Shown: positions 27,670 through 40,683 of the stretch, piece after piece
Layout of the letters: each line of letters opens with the position of its first letter
How positions within the stretch are numbered: the stretch's first letter is position 1
NCBI GenBank assembly: GCA_903904605.1
Contig: CAIVDC010000123.1
Span: 1 to 64,000, forward strand
Reading direction: 5' to 3'
DNA from: an uncultured Sterolibacterium sp.
Lineage (GTDB): Bacteria > Pseudomonadota > Gammaproteobacteria > Burkholderiales > Rhodocyclaceae
DNA length: 64,000 nucleotides
The notes under the pieces: model-generated
Database searches by the model: none
The model's input: only the letters and a program-made list of their open reading frames with translations
Told to the model about the DNA's origin: nothing
Made by a program: the position numbers and the translations under genes

Positions 27670-27999
27670 ATGAAAGGTAAAAGTCCGAAAATCCTGCCCT
27701 GGATCGCCAGGAAGGCGGGCGTTCCACTCGCGCGCGCCGAGGAGCTCTGGATCGATGCCGTGATTTACGCCACCCAGCGGGCCGATATCGTCGAATCCCC
27801 GGAATATTGGAAGGCGGCGGTCGATCGTTTGCTCGCGCTCATTGCCGCCGAGTCCCTGCAAAGAAGCTCAGCGCCTTTCGGTCTCGGTCCCCTGGTCAGG
27901 CTGCCGGGGCGGCTATGGCTGCACAGTCTGGATGCGCAGCAGGCCTTGCTGACCGTCGCAGCAAACTCTGCCCGTTATTGGCAGCGGCGCATCAGCTGA
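27670..27999 (+). CDS. Small protein of unknown function
   Basis: 109-aa protein, not recognised. The start at 27670 is supported by a strong AGAAGGAGAATCGC ribosome site, whereas an upstream in-frame codon at 27574 lacks one. It is predicted soluble, Trp-rich and mostly helical, with no signal peptide or cysteine pair. Segments such as ILPWIARKAGVPLARAEELW and WKAAVDRLLALIAAES look amphipathic, and QQALLTVAANSARYWQRRIS closes the protein. The tail vaguely recalls phasin-type sequences, but similarity is not established. A TGCA-rich palindrome precedes it. It converges with the FecR/SPOR gene, leaving only 6 bases between stops. Confidence 0.75.
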   Translation: MKGKSPKILPWIARKAGVPLARAEELWIDAVIYATQRADIVESPEYWKAAVDRLLALIAAESLQRSSAPFGLGPLVRLPGRLWLHSLDAQQALLTVAANSARYWQRRIS

Positions 28000-28005
28000 C
28001 GCGCA

Positions 28006-31572
<3,567 letters not shown>

Positions 31573-31582
31573 GGGAATCATC

Positions 31583-32068
31583 TTGCACCGCAGGATCTTC
31601 TTGCTGTCAGTGCTCTGCCTTGCCGCCTGCGGCTTCCAGCTGCGCGGCGTGTATACGCTGCCGTTCGACAGCCTGTATATCAGCCTGCCCGAGACGGCCG
31701 AACTGCGCTCGCTGCTGAAGCGTTCGATCGTCGCAGGAAGCGGCACCAAGGTGGTGGACACGCCGAAGGAAGCCCAGGCAACGCTCCTGGTGATGAGCGA
31801 CACCCAGATCAAGAATATCCTCAGCATCTCCGCCGCAGGCCAGGCCCAGGAATATCAACTCGTACGCACCTTCATTTTCCGCGTGACCGACAAGGGCGGC
31901 CAGGAGTGGGTGCCGCAGAGCCGGATCGTGTTGCGCCGCGATATCACCTTCAACAACAATCTGGTGCTCTCCAAGGAGTCGGAGGAAGTGCTGCTCTGGC
32001 GGGACATCCAGAACGACCTGGTGCAGCAGATATTGCGCCGCCTGGCTGCGGCCAAGCCGCCCGCCTGA
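31583..32068 (+). CDS. lptE: LPS-assembly lipoprotein LptE
   Basis: 161-aa lipoprotein with a TTG start at 31583. Signal peptide residues run to the lipobox LAAC, so Cys16-Gly17 begins the mature lipid-anchored protein (CGFQLRG is the typical LptE N-terminus). It plugs LptD in the outer membrane and helps insert lipopolysaccharide. It lies 10 bases after leuS and 7 bases before holA, the order seen in many proteobacteria. TTG start chosen because the signal peptide begins there and no upstream ATG fits. Confidence 0.93.
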   Translation: MHRRIFLLSVLCLAACGFQLRGVYTLPFDSLYISLPETAELRSLLKRSIVAGSGTKVVDTPKEAQATLLVMSDTQIKNILSISAAGQAQEYQLVRTFIFRVTDKGGQEWVPQSRIVLRRDITFNNNLVLSKESEEVLLWRDIQNDLVQQILRRLAAAKPPA

Positions 32069-32075
32069 GTCCGTC

Positions 32076-33098
32076 ATGCTCCTCCCAGCCGCCCAGCTCA
32101 AAGCCCATCTCGAAGGTCCGCTCGCGCCGCTTTATTTGCTCCACGGCGACGAGCCGCTGCTGGTGATCGAAGCCGCCGACGCCCTCCGCGCCGCAGCGCG
32201 CGCCCAGGGCTTCGACGAGCGCGAGGTACTGGTCGCGGGCCCGGGCTTCCGCTGGGAGCAGCTCGCCCAGGCCGGCGGCAACCTTTCGCTGTTCGGCGGC
32301 AACAAGCTGATCGACCTGCGCATCCCCACCGGCAAGCCCGGACGTGAAGGCGGCGAGGCCCTGGTCCGCCACGGCGAACTCCTCGGTCGCGGCACGCAAG
32401 GCGTGCTGACCCTGATCACCCTGCCTCAACTCGATTGGCAAACAAAGAAGGCGGCCTGGTTCTCGGCCCTCAGCAAGGCCGCCGTGGTCCTGGAACTGAA
32501 CGCCCCCCCGCTGCGCCAGCTGCCCGGCTGGGTCGCGGAGCGCCTGGCGCGTCAACGCCAGGCGGCAACGCCGGAAGCGCTGGAGTTCATCGCCGCGCAT
32601 GTCGAAGGCAATCTCCTGGCCGCCCATCAGGAGATCCAGAAGCTCCTGCTGCTCCATCCCGAAGGAACGCTGAGCCTCGAGCAGGTGGAGGCAGCGGTGT
32701 TCGACGTCGCCCGCTACGACGTGGACAAGCTGCGCGCCGCCTTCCTGGCGGGCGACGCGCCGCGCGCCGCACGGCTGCTGGAAGGCCTGCGCGCCGGGGA
32801 CACGGCGCCGCCGCTGGTGCTTTGGGCGCTGGCGCAGGAGGCGCGGACCCTGGCGCAACTGCGCGTCGCCCTCGACCTAGGCGCCAGTTTCGATGCCGCC
32901 TGCGCCAGCCTGCGCATCTTCGGCGCGCGCCAAGGTCCCTATCGCGCTGCGGCGCAGCGCTGTCCGACACCGCTGCTGCGCGCGGCGCTGTTGCAAGCGG
33001 CGCGCATTGACCGCATGATCAAGGGCCTGGCGCGCGGCGACCTGTGGGACGAATTCCTGCAACTGGTCCTGCGCCTGAGTCCAAGAACGGCCGCCTGA
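32076..33098 (+). CDS. holA: DNA polymerase III subunit delta
   Basis: 340-aa clamp-loader delta subunit that opens the beta clamp. The N-terminal stretch [22 protein letters not shown] is the family signature, followed by the degenerate AAA+ domain, and the C-terminal part ends in the collar helices. Length fits HolA (about 340). Placed directly after lptE as in other proteobacteria. It is followed after 23 bases by proA. Confidence 0.94.
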   Translation: MLLPAAQLKAHLEGPLAPLYLLHGDEPLLVIEAADALRAAARAQGFDEREVLVAGPGFRWEQLAQAGGNLSLFGGNKLIDLRIPTGKPGREGGEALVRHGELLGRGTQGVLTLITLPQLDWQTKKAAWFSALSKAAVVLELNAPPLRQLPGWVAERLARQRQAATPEALEFIAAHVEGNLLAAHQEIQKLLLLHPEGTLSLEQVEAAVFDVARYDVDKLRAAFLAGDAPRAARLLEGLRAGDTAPPLVLWALAQEARTLAQLRVALDLGASFDAACASLRIFGARQGPYRAAAQRCPTPLLRAALLQAARIDRMIKGLARGDLWDEFLQLVLRLSPRTAA

Positions 33099-33121
33099 GT
33101 GTGCAAAGGAAAGCCCCAGCG

Positions 33122-34378
33122 ATGAATATCAAGGACTACATCGAACATGTCGGCCGCGCCGCCCGCGCCGCCTCGCGCGAAGTGGCGGCCGCCTCGACCG
33201 CCGCCAAGAACGCCGCGCTTCATGCCATGGCCGCGGAAATCCGCGCCGGCCGCGACGAACTCATCAAGGCCAACCTGCGCGACGTCGAACAAGCCCGCTC
33301 CGAGGGTCTGGATGCGGCCATGATCGATCGCCTGACGCTGACCGCCAAGGGCGTGGAAGCCATGGCGCAAGGGCTGGAGCAGGTCGCGGCCTTGCCCGAC
33401 CCGGTCGGGGAGATCACCGAGCTGAAGCGCCGCCCTTCCGGCATCCAGGTCGGCAAGATGCGCGTTCCGCTGGGCGTGGTCGGCATCATCTACGAAGCCC
33501 GGCCCAACGTCACGGCGGATGCCGCGGCGCTGTGCCTGAAATCGGGCAACGCCGCGATCTTGCGCGGCGGCAAGGAAGCGCTTGCCTCCAACCAGGCCAT
33601 CGCCGCCTGCGTGCGCGAAGGACTGGCCATCGCCGGCCTGCCGGAGTCGGCGGTGCAGGTGCTGGAGACCACCGACCGCGAAGCGGTCGGCCACCTCGTC
33701 GCCATGCCGCAGTTCGTCGACGTCATCGTGCCGCGCGGCGGCAAGGGACTGATCGAGCGCATCAGCCGCGAGGCGCGGGTACCCGTCATCAAGCATCTCG
33801 ACGGCATCTGCCATGTCTATATCGACGCCGACGCCGACATAGACAAGGCCGTGAGGATCGCCGACAACGCCAAGACCCAGCGCTACGGCACCTGCAACAC
33901 CATGGAGACGCTGCTCATCGACCAGGCCGTCGCCACTCGCGTACTGCCGCGACTGGCGAAGATCTACTTCGACAAGGGCGTCGAACTGCGGGGCTGCGAA
34001 CAGGCCATGGCCCTGGTGCCGCAGATTCATGCCGCGAGCGAGGAGGACTGGGCCACCGAATACCTGGCACCGATTCTCTCGGTGCGGCTGGTCGATGGGC
34101 TGGACAGCGCAATAGCGCACATCACGAAATACGGGTCGCAACACACCGATGCCATCGTCACCGAGAACTACAGCAAGGCGCTGCGCTTCCTGCGCGAAGT
34201 GGATTCCAGCTCGGTCATGGTCAATGCCTCGACGCGCTTCGCCGACGGCTTCGAATACGGCCTCGGCGCCGAGATCGGCATTTCCACCGACAAGTTCCAC
34301 GCGCGCGGACCGGTCGGGCTGGAAGGGCTGACCTCGCAGAAATGGATCGTCCTGGGCAACGGAGAAATACGTTCATGA
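33122..34378 (+). CDS. proA: Gamma-glutamyl phosphate reductase
   Basis: 418-aa NADPH-dependent enzyme of proline biosynthesis converting gamma-glutamyl phosphate to the semialdehyde. The catalytic cysteine C258 sits in [11 protein letters not shown], and the NADP-binding aldehyde dehydrogenase fold is evident. ATG at 33122 with [15 protein letters not shown] as the N-terminus. The upstream in-frame codon at 33044 lies in holA. Its TGA overlaps the ATG of the following dehydrogenase gene. proB is not in the window. Confidence 0.96.
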   Translation: MNIKDYIEHVGRAARAASREVAAASTAAKNAALHAMAAEIRAGRDELIKANLRDVEQARSEGLDAAMIDRLTLTAKGVEAMAQGLEQVAALPDPVGEITELKRRPSGIQVGKMRVPLGVVGIIYEARPNVTADAAALCLKSGNAAILRGGKEALASNQAIAACVREGLAIAGLPESAVQVLETTDREAVGHLVAMPQFVDVIVPRGGKGLIERISREARVPVIKHLDGICHVYIDADADIDKAVRIADNAKTQRYGTCNTMETLLIDQAVATRVLPRLAKIYFDKGVELRGCEQAMALVPQIHAASEEDWATEYLAPILSVRLVDGLDSAIAHITKYGSQHTDAIVTENYSKALRFLREVDSSSVMVNASTRFADGFEYGLGAEIGISTDKFHARGPVGLEGLTSQKWIVLGNGEIRS

Positions 34379-35436
34379 AGCATTACAAGATAGCGGCCAT
34401 TCCCGGCGACGGCATCGGCAAGGAAGTCATGCCCGAGGGCGTGCGCGTGCTCGATGCCGTGGCGAGCAAATTCGGCTTCGCCTTCGACTGGGACTGGATA
34501 CACTGGGCCAGTTGCGACTATTTCGTGCAGCATGGCACCATGATGCCCGAGGACTGGTTCCCGCGCATCGCCAAGCACGATGCGATCTTCTTCGGCGCGG
34601 TCGGCGATCCGGCCCGGGTGCCCGATCACCTCTCGCTGTGGGGTTCGCTGATCCAGTTCCGCCGCCGCTTCGACCTTTATGTGAACCTGCGCCCGGCGCG
34701 CCTGATGCCGGGCATGAAGTCGCCGCTGGCGGGACGGAAGCCCGGCGACATCGACATGATGATCGTGCGCGAGAACACCGAGGGCGAATATTCCAATGCC
34801 GGCGGCCGCCTGTTCGAAGGCACCGAGCGCGAGATGGCGATGCAGGAAACCGTGATGACCCGGCACGGCGTCGACCGCGTGCTCAAGTTCGCCTTCGAGC
34901 TGGCTGCGAAAAGAGGGAAGAAGCATCTCACCTCGGCGACCAAGTCGAACGGCATTTCCATCACCATGCCCTACTGGGACGAGCGCGTGAAGGCAATGGC
35001 GGCAAGCTATCCGGCGGTCAAGGTAGACCAGTTCCACATCGACATCCTCTGCGCGCAGTTCGTCCAGCATCCGGACTGGTTCGACGTCGTGGTCGGCTCC
35101 AACCTGTTCGGCGACATCCTCTCCGATCTCGGCCCGGCCTGCACCGGCACCATCGGCATCGCACCCTCGGCCAACCTCAATCCGGAACGCACCTATCCGT
35201 CGCTGTTCGAGCCGGTGCATGGCTCGGCACCGGACATCTTCGGCCGGAACATCGCCAACCCGCTCGGCCAGATCTGGTCGGGCGCGATGATGTTGGAGCA
35301 CCTCGGTCACGCCGATGCCGCCGCGGCCGTGATCGGGGCGATGGAGACGGTGCTGGTCGAAGGTCCGAAGACGCCGGATCTGGGCGGCTCCGCCAAGACG
35401 CAGGATCTGGGCAAGGCAGTCGTTGCCGCCCTTTAA
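34375..35436 (+). CDS. Tartrate/D-malate dehydrogenase-like (isopropylmalate dehydrogenase family)
   Basis: 353-aa NAD-dependent 3-hydroxyacid oxidative decarboxylase of the TtuC/DmlA subgroup. The start [22 protein letters not shown] and the substrate region [13 protein letters not shown] are typical, as is the conserved Asp-rich metal site ([11 protein letters not shown]). Subgroup motifs such as [21 protein letters not shown] point to tartrate or D-malate rather than isopropylmalate, but substrate cannot be settled from sequence. It overlaps the proA stop (ATGA), so it is part of that transcript. Confidence 0.85.
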   Translation: MKHYKIAAIPGDGIGKEVMPEGVRVLDAVASKFGFAFDWDWIHWASCDYFVQHGTMMPEDWFPRIAKHDAIFFGAVGDPARVPDHLSLWGSLIQFRRRFDLYVNLRPARLMPGMKSPLAGRKPGDIDMMIVRENTEGEYSNAGGRLFEGTEREMAMQETVMTRHGVDRVLKFAFELAAKRGKKHLTSATKSNGISITMPYWDERVKAMAASYPAVKVDQFHIDILCAQFVQHPDWFDVVVGSNLFGDILSDLGPACTGTIGIAPSANLNPERTYPSLFEPVHGSAPDIFGRNIANPLGQIWSGAMMLEHLGHADAAAAVIGAMETVLVEGPKTPDLGGSAKTQDLGKAVVAAL

Positions 35437-35446
35437 GGAGAAGCTG

Positions 35447-36013
35447 ATGAGGAATATCTTGCTGGCCCTGCTGTTCTGTCTGAGCTGCGCAGCCCATGCC
35501 GCCGTCGATATCGCCGGGGTGAAATTCCCGGACAAGGAGATGCTCGGGCCGACGGAACTGGCACTGAACGGCGCGGGGCTGCGTTCCAAGTTCATCTTCA
35601 AGGTCTACGCCGCTGGGCTCTACCTGCCCGAGAAGAAGGCCGCCGCGGCCGATGTGCTGGCGCAGAAGGGGCCGAAGCGGCTGCATCTCGTCACGCTCCG
35701 CGAACTCCCCGCCGAGGATTTTGCCGATGCGCTGGTCGAAGGTATCCGCAAGAACCATACCGAAGCAGAGATCGAGCCCTTGAAAGCCCGCCTCGATGAG
35801 TTCAGGAAGACTCTCCTGGCATTGAAGACCGCCGCCAAGGGCGATGTCATCACCATCGACTGGCTGCCCGAAAGCGGCACGCGCTTGAGCGTCAATGGCA
35901 AACAGCAAGGACGGGACATCGCCGGCGAGGATTTCTATCGGGCGCTTCTGAAGATCTGGCTGGGACAGAAGCCGGCCCAGGACGACCTCAAGGAAGCATT
36001 GCTCGGCAAGTAG
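35447..36013 (+). CDS. Secreted chalcone-isomerase-like protein
   Basis: 188-aa protein with a signal peptide (MRNILLALLFCLSCAAHA) and a chalcone isomerase-like fold (CHI-like, Chalcone_3), seen in VDIAGVKFPDKEMLGPTELA and FKVYAAGLYLPEK. Bacterial members are of unknown function and usually lack the plant catalytic residues. The ATG at 35447 has an AAGGAGAAG ribosome site. An in-frame upstream codon at 35423 would overlap the dehydrogenase. Probably periplasmic. Confidence 0.85.
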   Translation: MRNILLALLFCLSCAAHAAVDIAGVKFPDKEMLGPTELALNGAGLRSKFIFKVYAAGLYLPEKKAAAADVLAQKGPKRLHLVTLRELPAEDFADALVEGIRKNHTEAEIEPLKARLDEFRKTLLALKTAAKGDVITIDWLPESGTRLSVNGKQQGRDIAGEDFYRALLKIWLGQKPAQDDLKEALLGK

Positions 36014-36026
36014 CCAAGGCTATAAT
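35999..36026 (+). promoter_or_regulatory. Probable sigma-70 promoter of the TAXI-TRAP operon
   Basis: TTGCTC at 35999-36004 and TATAAT at 36021-36026 with a 16-base spacer, 28 bases before the ATG at 36054. A CGAGGAGAC ribosome site follows. The -35 overlaps the end of the preceding gene. Confidence 0.5.
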
Positions 36027-36053
36027 CATTCACATAACTCTCGAGGAGACACC

Positions 36054-37010
36054 ATGCTGTTCACGTCCATACGCAAGATACTGCTTCCTGCCTTCATCGC
36101 ACTGCTCTTTGCCGGAAGCGCCCACGCCGCCGAGTTCATCAGCATCCTCACCGGCGGCACCAGCGGCGTCTATTACCCGCTCGGCGTCGCCCTGTCGCAG
36201 ATCTTCAGCAAGGCCATTCCAGACGCCAAGTCTTCGGTGCAGTCCACCAAGGCTTCCGCCGAAAACCTCAACCTGCTCCAGGCCGGCCGCGGCGAACTCG
36301 CCTTCACCCTCGGCGACGCGCTCTCCGACGCCTGGAAGGGCAACGAGGAGGCCGGCTTCAAGGTGCCGCTGAAGAAGCTGCGCGGCGTCGCCGGGATCTA
36401 TTCCAACTACGTCCAGGTCGTCGCCAGCGCCGACTCCGGCATCAAGACCCTGGCCGACCTGAGAGGCAAGCGCGTCGCCGTCGGCGCTCCCAAGTCCGGT
36501 ACCGAAATCAACGCCCGCACCATCCTCAAGGCTGCCGGCCTGAGCTACAAGGATCTGGGCAAGGTCGAATACCTGCCCTTCGGCGAATCGGTCGAACTGA
36601 TGAAGAACCGCCAGGTCGACGCCACGCTGATTTCGGCGGGCCTGGGCGTCTCCGCGCTTCGCGACCTGGCGGTCTCGGTGAAGATGGTCGTCGTGCCGAT
36701 CCCCGCCGACATCGTGGCCAAGATCAACGATCCCGCCTACATCGCCGGCATCATCCCGGCCAATACCTACGACGGGCAGACGGCGGCCGTGCCCACCGTG
36801 GCCATCGAGAACTTCCTCGTCACCCATGCCGGCGTGCCGACGGACACGGTCTACAAAATGACCAAGTCGATGTACGAGAACCTCGACCAGATGGTCGCCG
36901 CCCACACCGCCGCAAAAGCCATCAGGCGCGAGGACGGGCCGAAACACATGCCCCTGCCGCTGCATCCCGGCGCCGAGAAATACTACCGCGAGGTCGGCCT
37001 GATCAAGTAA
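36054..37010 (+). CDS. TAXI-family TRAP transporter solute-binding protein
   Basis: 318-aa periplasmic binding protein of the TAXI (TRAP-associated extracytoplasmic immunogenic) family. A signal peptide spans about residues 1-26 (ending AGSAHA). The core starts EFISILTGGTSGVYYPLGVALSQIF, a family hallmark, and contains VGAPKSGTEINARTIL. It captures an unknown small molecule (often a carboxylate or glutamate-like compound) for the permease encoded next. Own promoter and ribosome site upstream. Confidence 0.94.
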   Translation: MLFTSIRKILLPAFIALLFAGSAHAAEFISILTGGTSGVYYPLGVALSQIFSKAIPDAKSSVQSTKASAENLNLLQAGRGELAFTLGDALSDAWKGNEEAGFKVPLKKLRGVAGIYSNYVQVVASADSGIKTLADLRGKRVAVGAPKSGTEINARTILKAAGLSYKDLGKVEYLPFGESVELMKNRQVDATLISAGLGVSALRDLAVSVKMVVVPIPADIVAKINDPAYIAGIIPANTYDGQTAAVPTVAIENFLVTHAGVPTDTVYKMTKSMYENLDQMVAAHTAAKAIRREDGPKHMPLPLHPGAEKYYREVGLIK

Positions 37011-37100
37011 GCAATCGCCCGACTTGATTTCACGACAGCCGCGCCGGCCGATGTTCATTTCGGCCAGGGCGGCTTTTCTCAATCTTCCTTCTGGATCGCC

Positions 37101-39191
37101 ATGACCGACGCCGCGAACGACCCGCATCAGAGCCCGTACGACCACCCCGCCCCGTCCGAGGAATTCCAGGAGCACGGCCACACCCGCAACCTGGGCGGCT
37201 GGGCGCTGAAAGCGGTGACCTGGGCGGCCATCGCCTTCTCCGCCTACCAGCTGATGGTGGCCGGCTTCTCGCCATTGTCCAGCATGGTGACGCGTGCCCT
37301 GCACGTCGGCTTCCTGCTCCTGCTCGCCTTCCTGCTCTACCCGGTGGTGCAGCGCGCCAAGCCGCAAACGCGCATCCCCTGGTACGACTGGATCCTGGCG
37401 CTGTCCGGCTTCGGCCTCGCCTTCTATCAGTGGATCTACGAGGGCGAACTGATCCAGCGCTCGGGCGATCCGACCCTGACCGATCTCTTCGTCGGCACCA
37501 TCGTGGTCTTCCTGGTGTTCGAGGCGGCGCGGCGCATCCTCGGCGTCGCCCTGCCCATCGTCTGCGGGATATTCCTGCTCTACGGCCTGTTCGGCCAGTA
37601 CCTGCCCGGGGAACTCGCCCATCGCGGCTACACCATCGCGCAGATCGTGGACCAGCTGGCCTTCGGCACCGAAGGCATCTACGGCATCCCGACCCTGGTT
37701 TCGGCCACCTACATCTTCCTCTTCATCCTGTTCGGCTCTTTCCTCGAGCACGCCGGCATGATCCGCCTCTTCAACAACGTGGCGCTGGGCTTCGTCGGCC
37801 ATGCCCAGGGCGGACCGGCCAAGGTGGCGGTGATTTCCTCCGGCTTCATGGGCATGATCTCGGGCTCGGGCGTCGCCAACGTGCTGACCATCGGCCAGTT
37901 CACCATTCCCCTGATGAAACGCTTCGGCTATTCCCCTGTCTTCGCCGGCGCGGTCGAGGCGACCTCGTCGATGGGCGGCCAGATCATGCCGCCGGTGATG
38001 GGGGCGGTGGCCTTCATCATGGCCGAAACGCTCAACGTGCCCTACGCCGACATCGTCAAGGCCGCGCTGATCCCGGCCTTCCTCTATTACCTCACCGCCT
38101 TCATCATGGTGCACCTCGAAGCCGGCCGTCTGAAGCTGCTCGGCATCCCCAAGGACCAATGCCCGAATCCCTGGCGCGCCATCAAGGAGAACTGGTACCT
38201 GATCCTGCCGCTAGCGGCGCTGGTGGTGATGCTCTTCGAGGGCTTCACGCCGATGTTCGCGGGCATGATGGGCCTGGCGCTGACCGCCATCCTGATCCTC
38301 GGCAGCGCCATCGCCGCGCGCATCTCGCAGACCGCCTTCCGCGTCGTCTTCTGGTTCGCCATGGGCCTGGCCGCCGCCTCATTCGCCCAGTGGGGGATAC
38401 GGCCGGTGATGGCGGTGATCGCCGCACTCGCCGTCGGCAACCTGTTCGTCCATGGCGGCACGAAGACCCTGCACACCATGAAGATGAGCCTGGTCGACGG
38501 CGCCCGGCAGGCGCTGCCGGTGGGCATCGCCTGCGCCGTGGTCGGCGTCATCATCGGGGTCCTGACCCTGACCGGAGCGGCCTCCAGCTTCGCCGGCTAC
38601 ATCCTGACCATCGGCCAGAAGAGTTTGTTCGCTTCGCTGCTCCTGACCATGATCGTCTGCCTGATCCTCGGCATGGGCATCCCGACCATCCCCAACTACA
38701 TCATCACCAGTTCCATCGCCGCCCCGGCCCTGTTGAAACTCGGCGTGCCGCTGATCGTCTCGCACATGTTCGTGTTCTATTTCGGCATCATGGCCGACCT
38801 GACGCCGCCGGTGGCCCTGGCCGCCTTCGCCGCCGCCTCGATCGCCAAGGCCTCGCCGATGAAGATCGGCTTCAAGGCGACGCAGATCGCCATCGCCGGC
38901 TTCGTCGTGCCCTATATGGCAATCTACGACCCGGCGCTGATGCTGCAGGGAGACTGGACCTGGCCCAGCGTCGCCTATGTCGCGTTCAAGGCGGTGCTCG
39001 CCGTCAGCCTCTGGGCCGTGATGACCATCGGTTATATGTGGCAGCCGGTCCGCCTGCCCGGACGCGTCTTCGCCTTCGCTTCCGCCGCCCTCCTGGTCGC
39101 CGCCGTTCCCTTCACCGACGAACTGGGCTTTGCCATGTCGGCCGTGTTCATCCTCTGGCAATGGTTCACGAATCGAAAGGAACTCAAGTGA
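37101..39191 (+). CDS. TRAP transporter fused small/large permease (4TM/12TM)
   Basis: 696-aa integral membrane protein fusing DctQ-like and DctM-like subunits, typical of TAXI systems. It is highly hydrophobic throughout, with signature glycine-rich motifs around GFMGMISGSGVANVLTIGQFTIPLMKR and LGMGIPTIPNYIITSSIAAPAL. It moves the ligand delivered by the TAXI protein using a sodium or proton gradient. The hydrophilic N-terminus before the first helix is about 35 residues. It follows the TAXI gene after 90 bases. Confidence 0.94.
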   Translation: MTDAANDPHQSPYDHPAPSEEFQEHGHTRNLGGWALKAVTWAAIAFSAYQLMVAGFSPLSSMVTRALHVGFLLLLAFLLYPVVQRAKPQTRIPWYDWILALSGFGLAFYQWIYEGELIQRSGDPTLTDLFVGTIVVFLVFEAARRILGVALPIVCGIFLLYGLFGQYLPGELAHRGYTIAQIVDQLAFGTEGIYGIPTLVSATYIFLFILFGSFLEHAGMIRLFNNVALGFVGHAQGGPAKVAVISSGFMGMISGSGVANVLTIGQFTIPLMKRFGYSPVFAGAVEATSSMGGQIMPPVMGAVAFIMAETLNVPYADIVKAALIPAFLYYLTAFIMVHLEAGRLKLLGIPKDQCPNPWRAIKENWYLILPLAALVVMLFEGFTPMFAGMMGLALTAILILGSAIAARISQTAFRVVFWFAMGLAAASFAQWGIRPVMAVIAALAVGNLFVHGGTKTLHTMKMSLVDGARQALPVGIACAVVGVIIGVLTLTGAASSFAGYILTIGQKSLFASLLLTMIVCLILGMGIPTIPNYIITSSIAAPALLKLGVPLIVSHMFVFYFGIMADLTPPVALAAFAAASIAKASPMKIGFKATQIAIAGFVVPYMAIYDPALMLQGDWTWPSVAYVAFKAVLAVSLWAVMTIGYMWQPVRLPGRVFAFASAALLVAAVPFTDELGFAMSAVFILWQWFTNRKELK

Positions 39192-39204
39192 GCCGCCACA
39201 TGAG

Positions 39205-39585
39205 ATGAGCGGCATCTGCCTTGCCGCCGGACTGGTCATGGCGACCCTGCCGCTGTCGGCATTCACCCTGGCCTGGACGCATTCGATCGAGAAGATCCGC
39301 TGGGAAGAGGATTACCGCATCGAGGGCAAGCACCTGATCCTGACCGAAGCCAGGATCAAGGGCACAGGCGCCGGCATGGAACCGCCGCCCGACGCCGTCT
39401 TCAAGGACGGCGTCTACCGCTACCGGCCGAAGCTGGCGCCGCTCGACAAGCTCTCGCTCAGCCACTCGCCGTTCACCGCCGGCTACGAAATCTGCAGCAA
39501 GACCGGCTGCCGGCCGCTCGCCGTCATCATGAAGGGCTTGCCGGAGTTCGCACGGGTCGAGGTCAAGGCTTGCCCATCGCCTTGA
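39205..39585 (+). CDS. DUF1850 domain protein linked to the TAXI-TRAP system
   Basis: 126-aa protein of the DUF1850 family, which is commonly encoded beside TAXI-TRAP permeases. It starts with a hydrophobic signal or anchor ([20 protein letters not shown]) and has conserved residues [21 protein letters not shown], then CSKTGCRPL near the end. Function unknown; possibly an accessory periplasmic factor. ATG at 39205 lies 13 bases after the permease stop, and a longer in-frame version would overlap the permease. Confidence 0.82.
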   Translation: MSGICLAAGLVMATLPLSAFTLAWTHSIEKIRWEEDYRIEGKHLILTEARIKGTGAGMEPPPDAVFKDGVYRYRPKLAPLDKLSLSHSPFTAGYEICSKTGCRPLAVIMKGLPEFARVEVKACPSP

Positions 39586-40052
39586 CAGCGCAGGCGAAGC
39601 AGATCTGGGTCGATGCCGACGCCTGTCCGAAGGTGATCAAGGACATTCTCTTCCGCGCCGCGGAGCGCTCGCGGATCAGGCTGACCCTGGTCGCCAACAA
39701 GATGCTGCATGTGCCCGCTTCGCCTTGGCTCTCCGCAGTCCAGGTGCCGGGCGGTTTCGACGTCGCCGACCGGCACATCGTCGCCAAGCTCCGCCCCGGC
39801 GACCTAGTGGTGACGGCGGATATTCCCCTGGCTGCGGCGGTGATAGAAAAAGGCGGCCATGCCCTCAATCCCCGGGGCGAGTTCTACTCGCCGGAGAATA
39901 TCCGCGAGTTGCTGTCGATGCGCGACTTCATGGCCGGCCTGCGCGAGGGCGGGGTTCAGACAGGCGGCCCCGCCGCCATCAGCCACGCCGACCGGCAGAA
40001 TTTCGCCAACCAGCTGGATCGCTTTCTCGCCAAGTGGGACATAAGCGCTTAG
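39570..40052 (+). CDS. YaiI/YqxD family protein (DUF188)
   Basis: About 160-aa protein of the YaiI/YqxD family. The core begins [21 protein letters not shown], which is diagnostic, and a second motif [16 protein letters not shown] suggests a PIN-like nuclease fold, though the activity is untested. The start is uncertain. The TTG at 39570 is given, but a TTG at 39582 makes a TTGA overlap with the DUF1850 stop and is equally likely. No ATG is available in this area. Confidence 0.85.
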   Translation: MPIALTAQAKQIWVDADACPKVIKDILFRAAERSRIRLTLVANKMLHVPASPWLSAVQVPGGFDVADRHIVAKLRPGDLVVTADIPLAAAVIEKGGHALNPRGEFYSPENIRELLSMRDFMAGLREGGVQTGGPAAISHADRQNFANQLDRFLAKWDISA

Positions 40053-40124
40053 CGCCGCGTGCCGGGCCGCCCCAAGCGCGGCGCAGCGTGAGACATGGAG
40101 TCCCGTAGGGGCGAACTTCCGTCA

Positions 40125-40145
40125 CCCCCTTTCGTGGAAAGGGGG
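40125..40145. repeat. GC-rich hairpin between the YaiI-family gene and ogt
   Basis: A perfect 9-bp stem CCCCCTTTC/GAAAGGGGG with a 3-base loop. No T-tract follows on either strand. A loosely similar CCCTTCCC...AAGGGGG element occurs at about 25201-25217, so it may be a dispersed intergenic repeat rather than a terminator. Confidence 0.35.
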
Positions 40146-40168
40146 CTGGGGGAATAGCGGTCCTAGCT

Positions 40169-40174
40169 TATACT
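40169..40174 (+). promoter_or_regulatory. Possible -10 box of the ogt-xerD transcript
   Basis: TATACT 26 bases before the ogt ATG. No convincing -35 was found at the usual distance. Confidence 0.35.
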
Positions 40175-40200
40175 TTGCCCATCGCCTTGCGGAGAGCGTC

Positions 40201-40683
40201 ATGAATGCACAGGTCTATCAAGCCGTCGTCGCCGCGCCCGGCTTCGCGCTGGGCGTGACCTGCAACGACGACGAACTGCTCGGCATCGACTTTCTCGATG
40301 CCCGCCCCGAACAGGCACCGAAATCCCTGCTGGCGAAGGAAACGGTGCGCCAGCTGCGCGCCTACCTGAAGGATCCGGCATTCGCCCTGGGTCTGCCGCT
40401 GGCGCCGGCCGGCACGCCCTTCCAGCGCCGCGTCTGGGCGAAGATAGCGCTGATCCCGACAGGCCAGACACGCAGCTACGGAGAACTGGCCAGGGAACTG
40501 GCCAGTGCCCCGCGCGCCGTGGGCGGGGCCTGCGGCGCCAATCCCTATCCGTTGATCGTGCCCTGCCACCGCGTCATCGCCGCCGGCGGCGCGCTGGGCG
40601 GTTTCTCCCGCGATCGCGGCGGCCTGTTCCTGGCCATCAAACGCTGGTTGCTGGAAAGAGAAATGCCTACGGTAAAAGCATGA
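40201..40683 (+). CDS. ogt: Methylated-DNA--protein-cysteine methyltransferase
   Basis: 160-aa suicide DNA-repair enzyme that removes alkyl groups from O6-alkylguanine onto its own cysteine. The acceptor is C122 in IVPCHRVIAAGG, and the HTH region TPFQRRVWAKIALIPTGQTRSYG is clear. Its TGA overlaps the xerD start (ATGA), so the pair is translationally coupled. Confidence 0.95.
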   Translation: MNAQVYQAVVAAPGFALGVTCNDDELLGIDFLDARPEQAPKSLLAKETVRQLRAYLKDPAFALGLPLAPAGTPFQRRVWAKIALIPTGQTRSYGELARELASAPRAVGGACGANPYPLIVPCHRVIAAGGALGGFSRDRGGLFLAIKRWLLEREMPTVKA

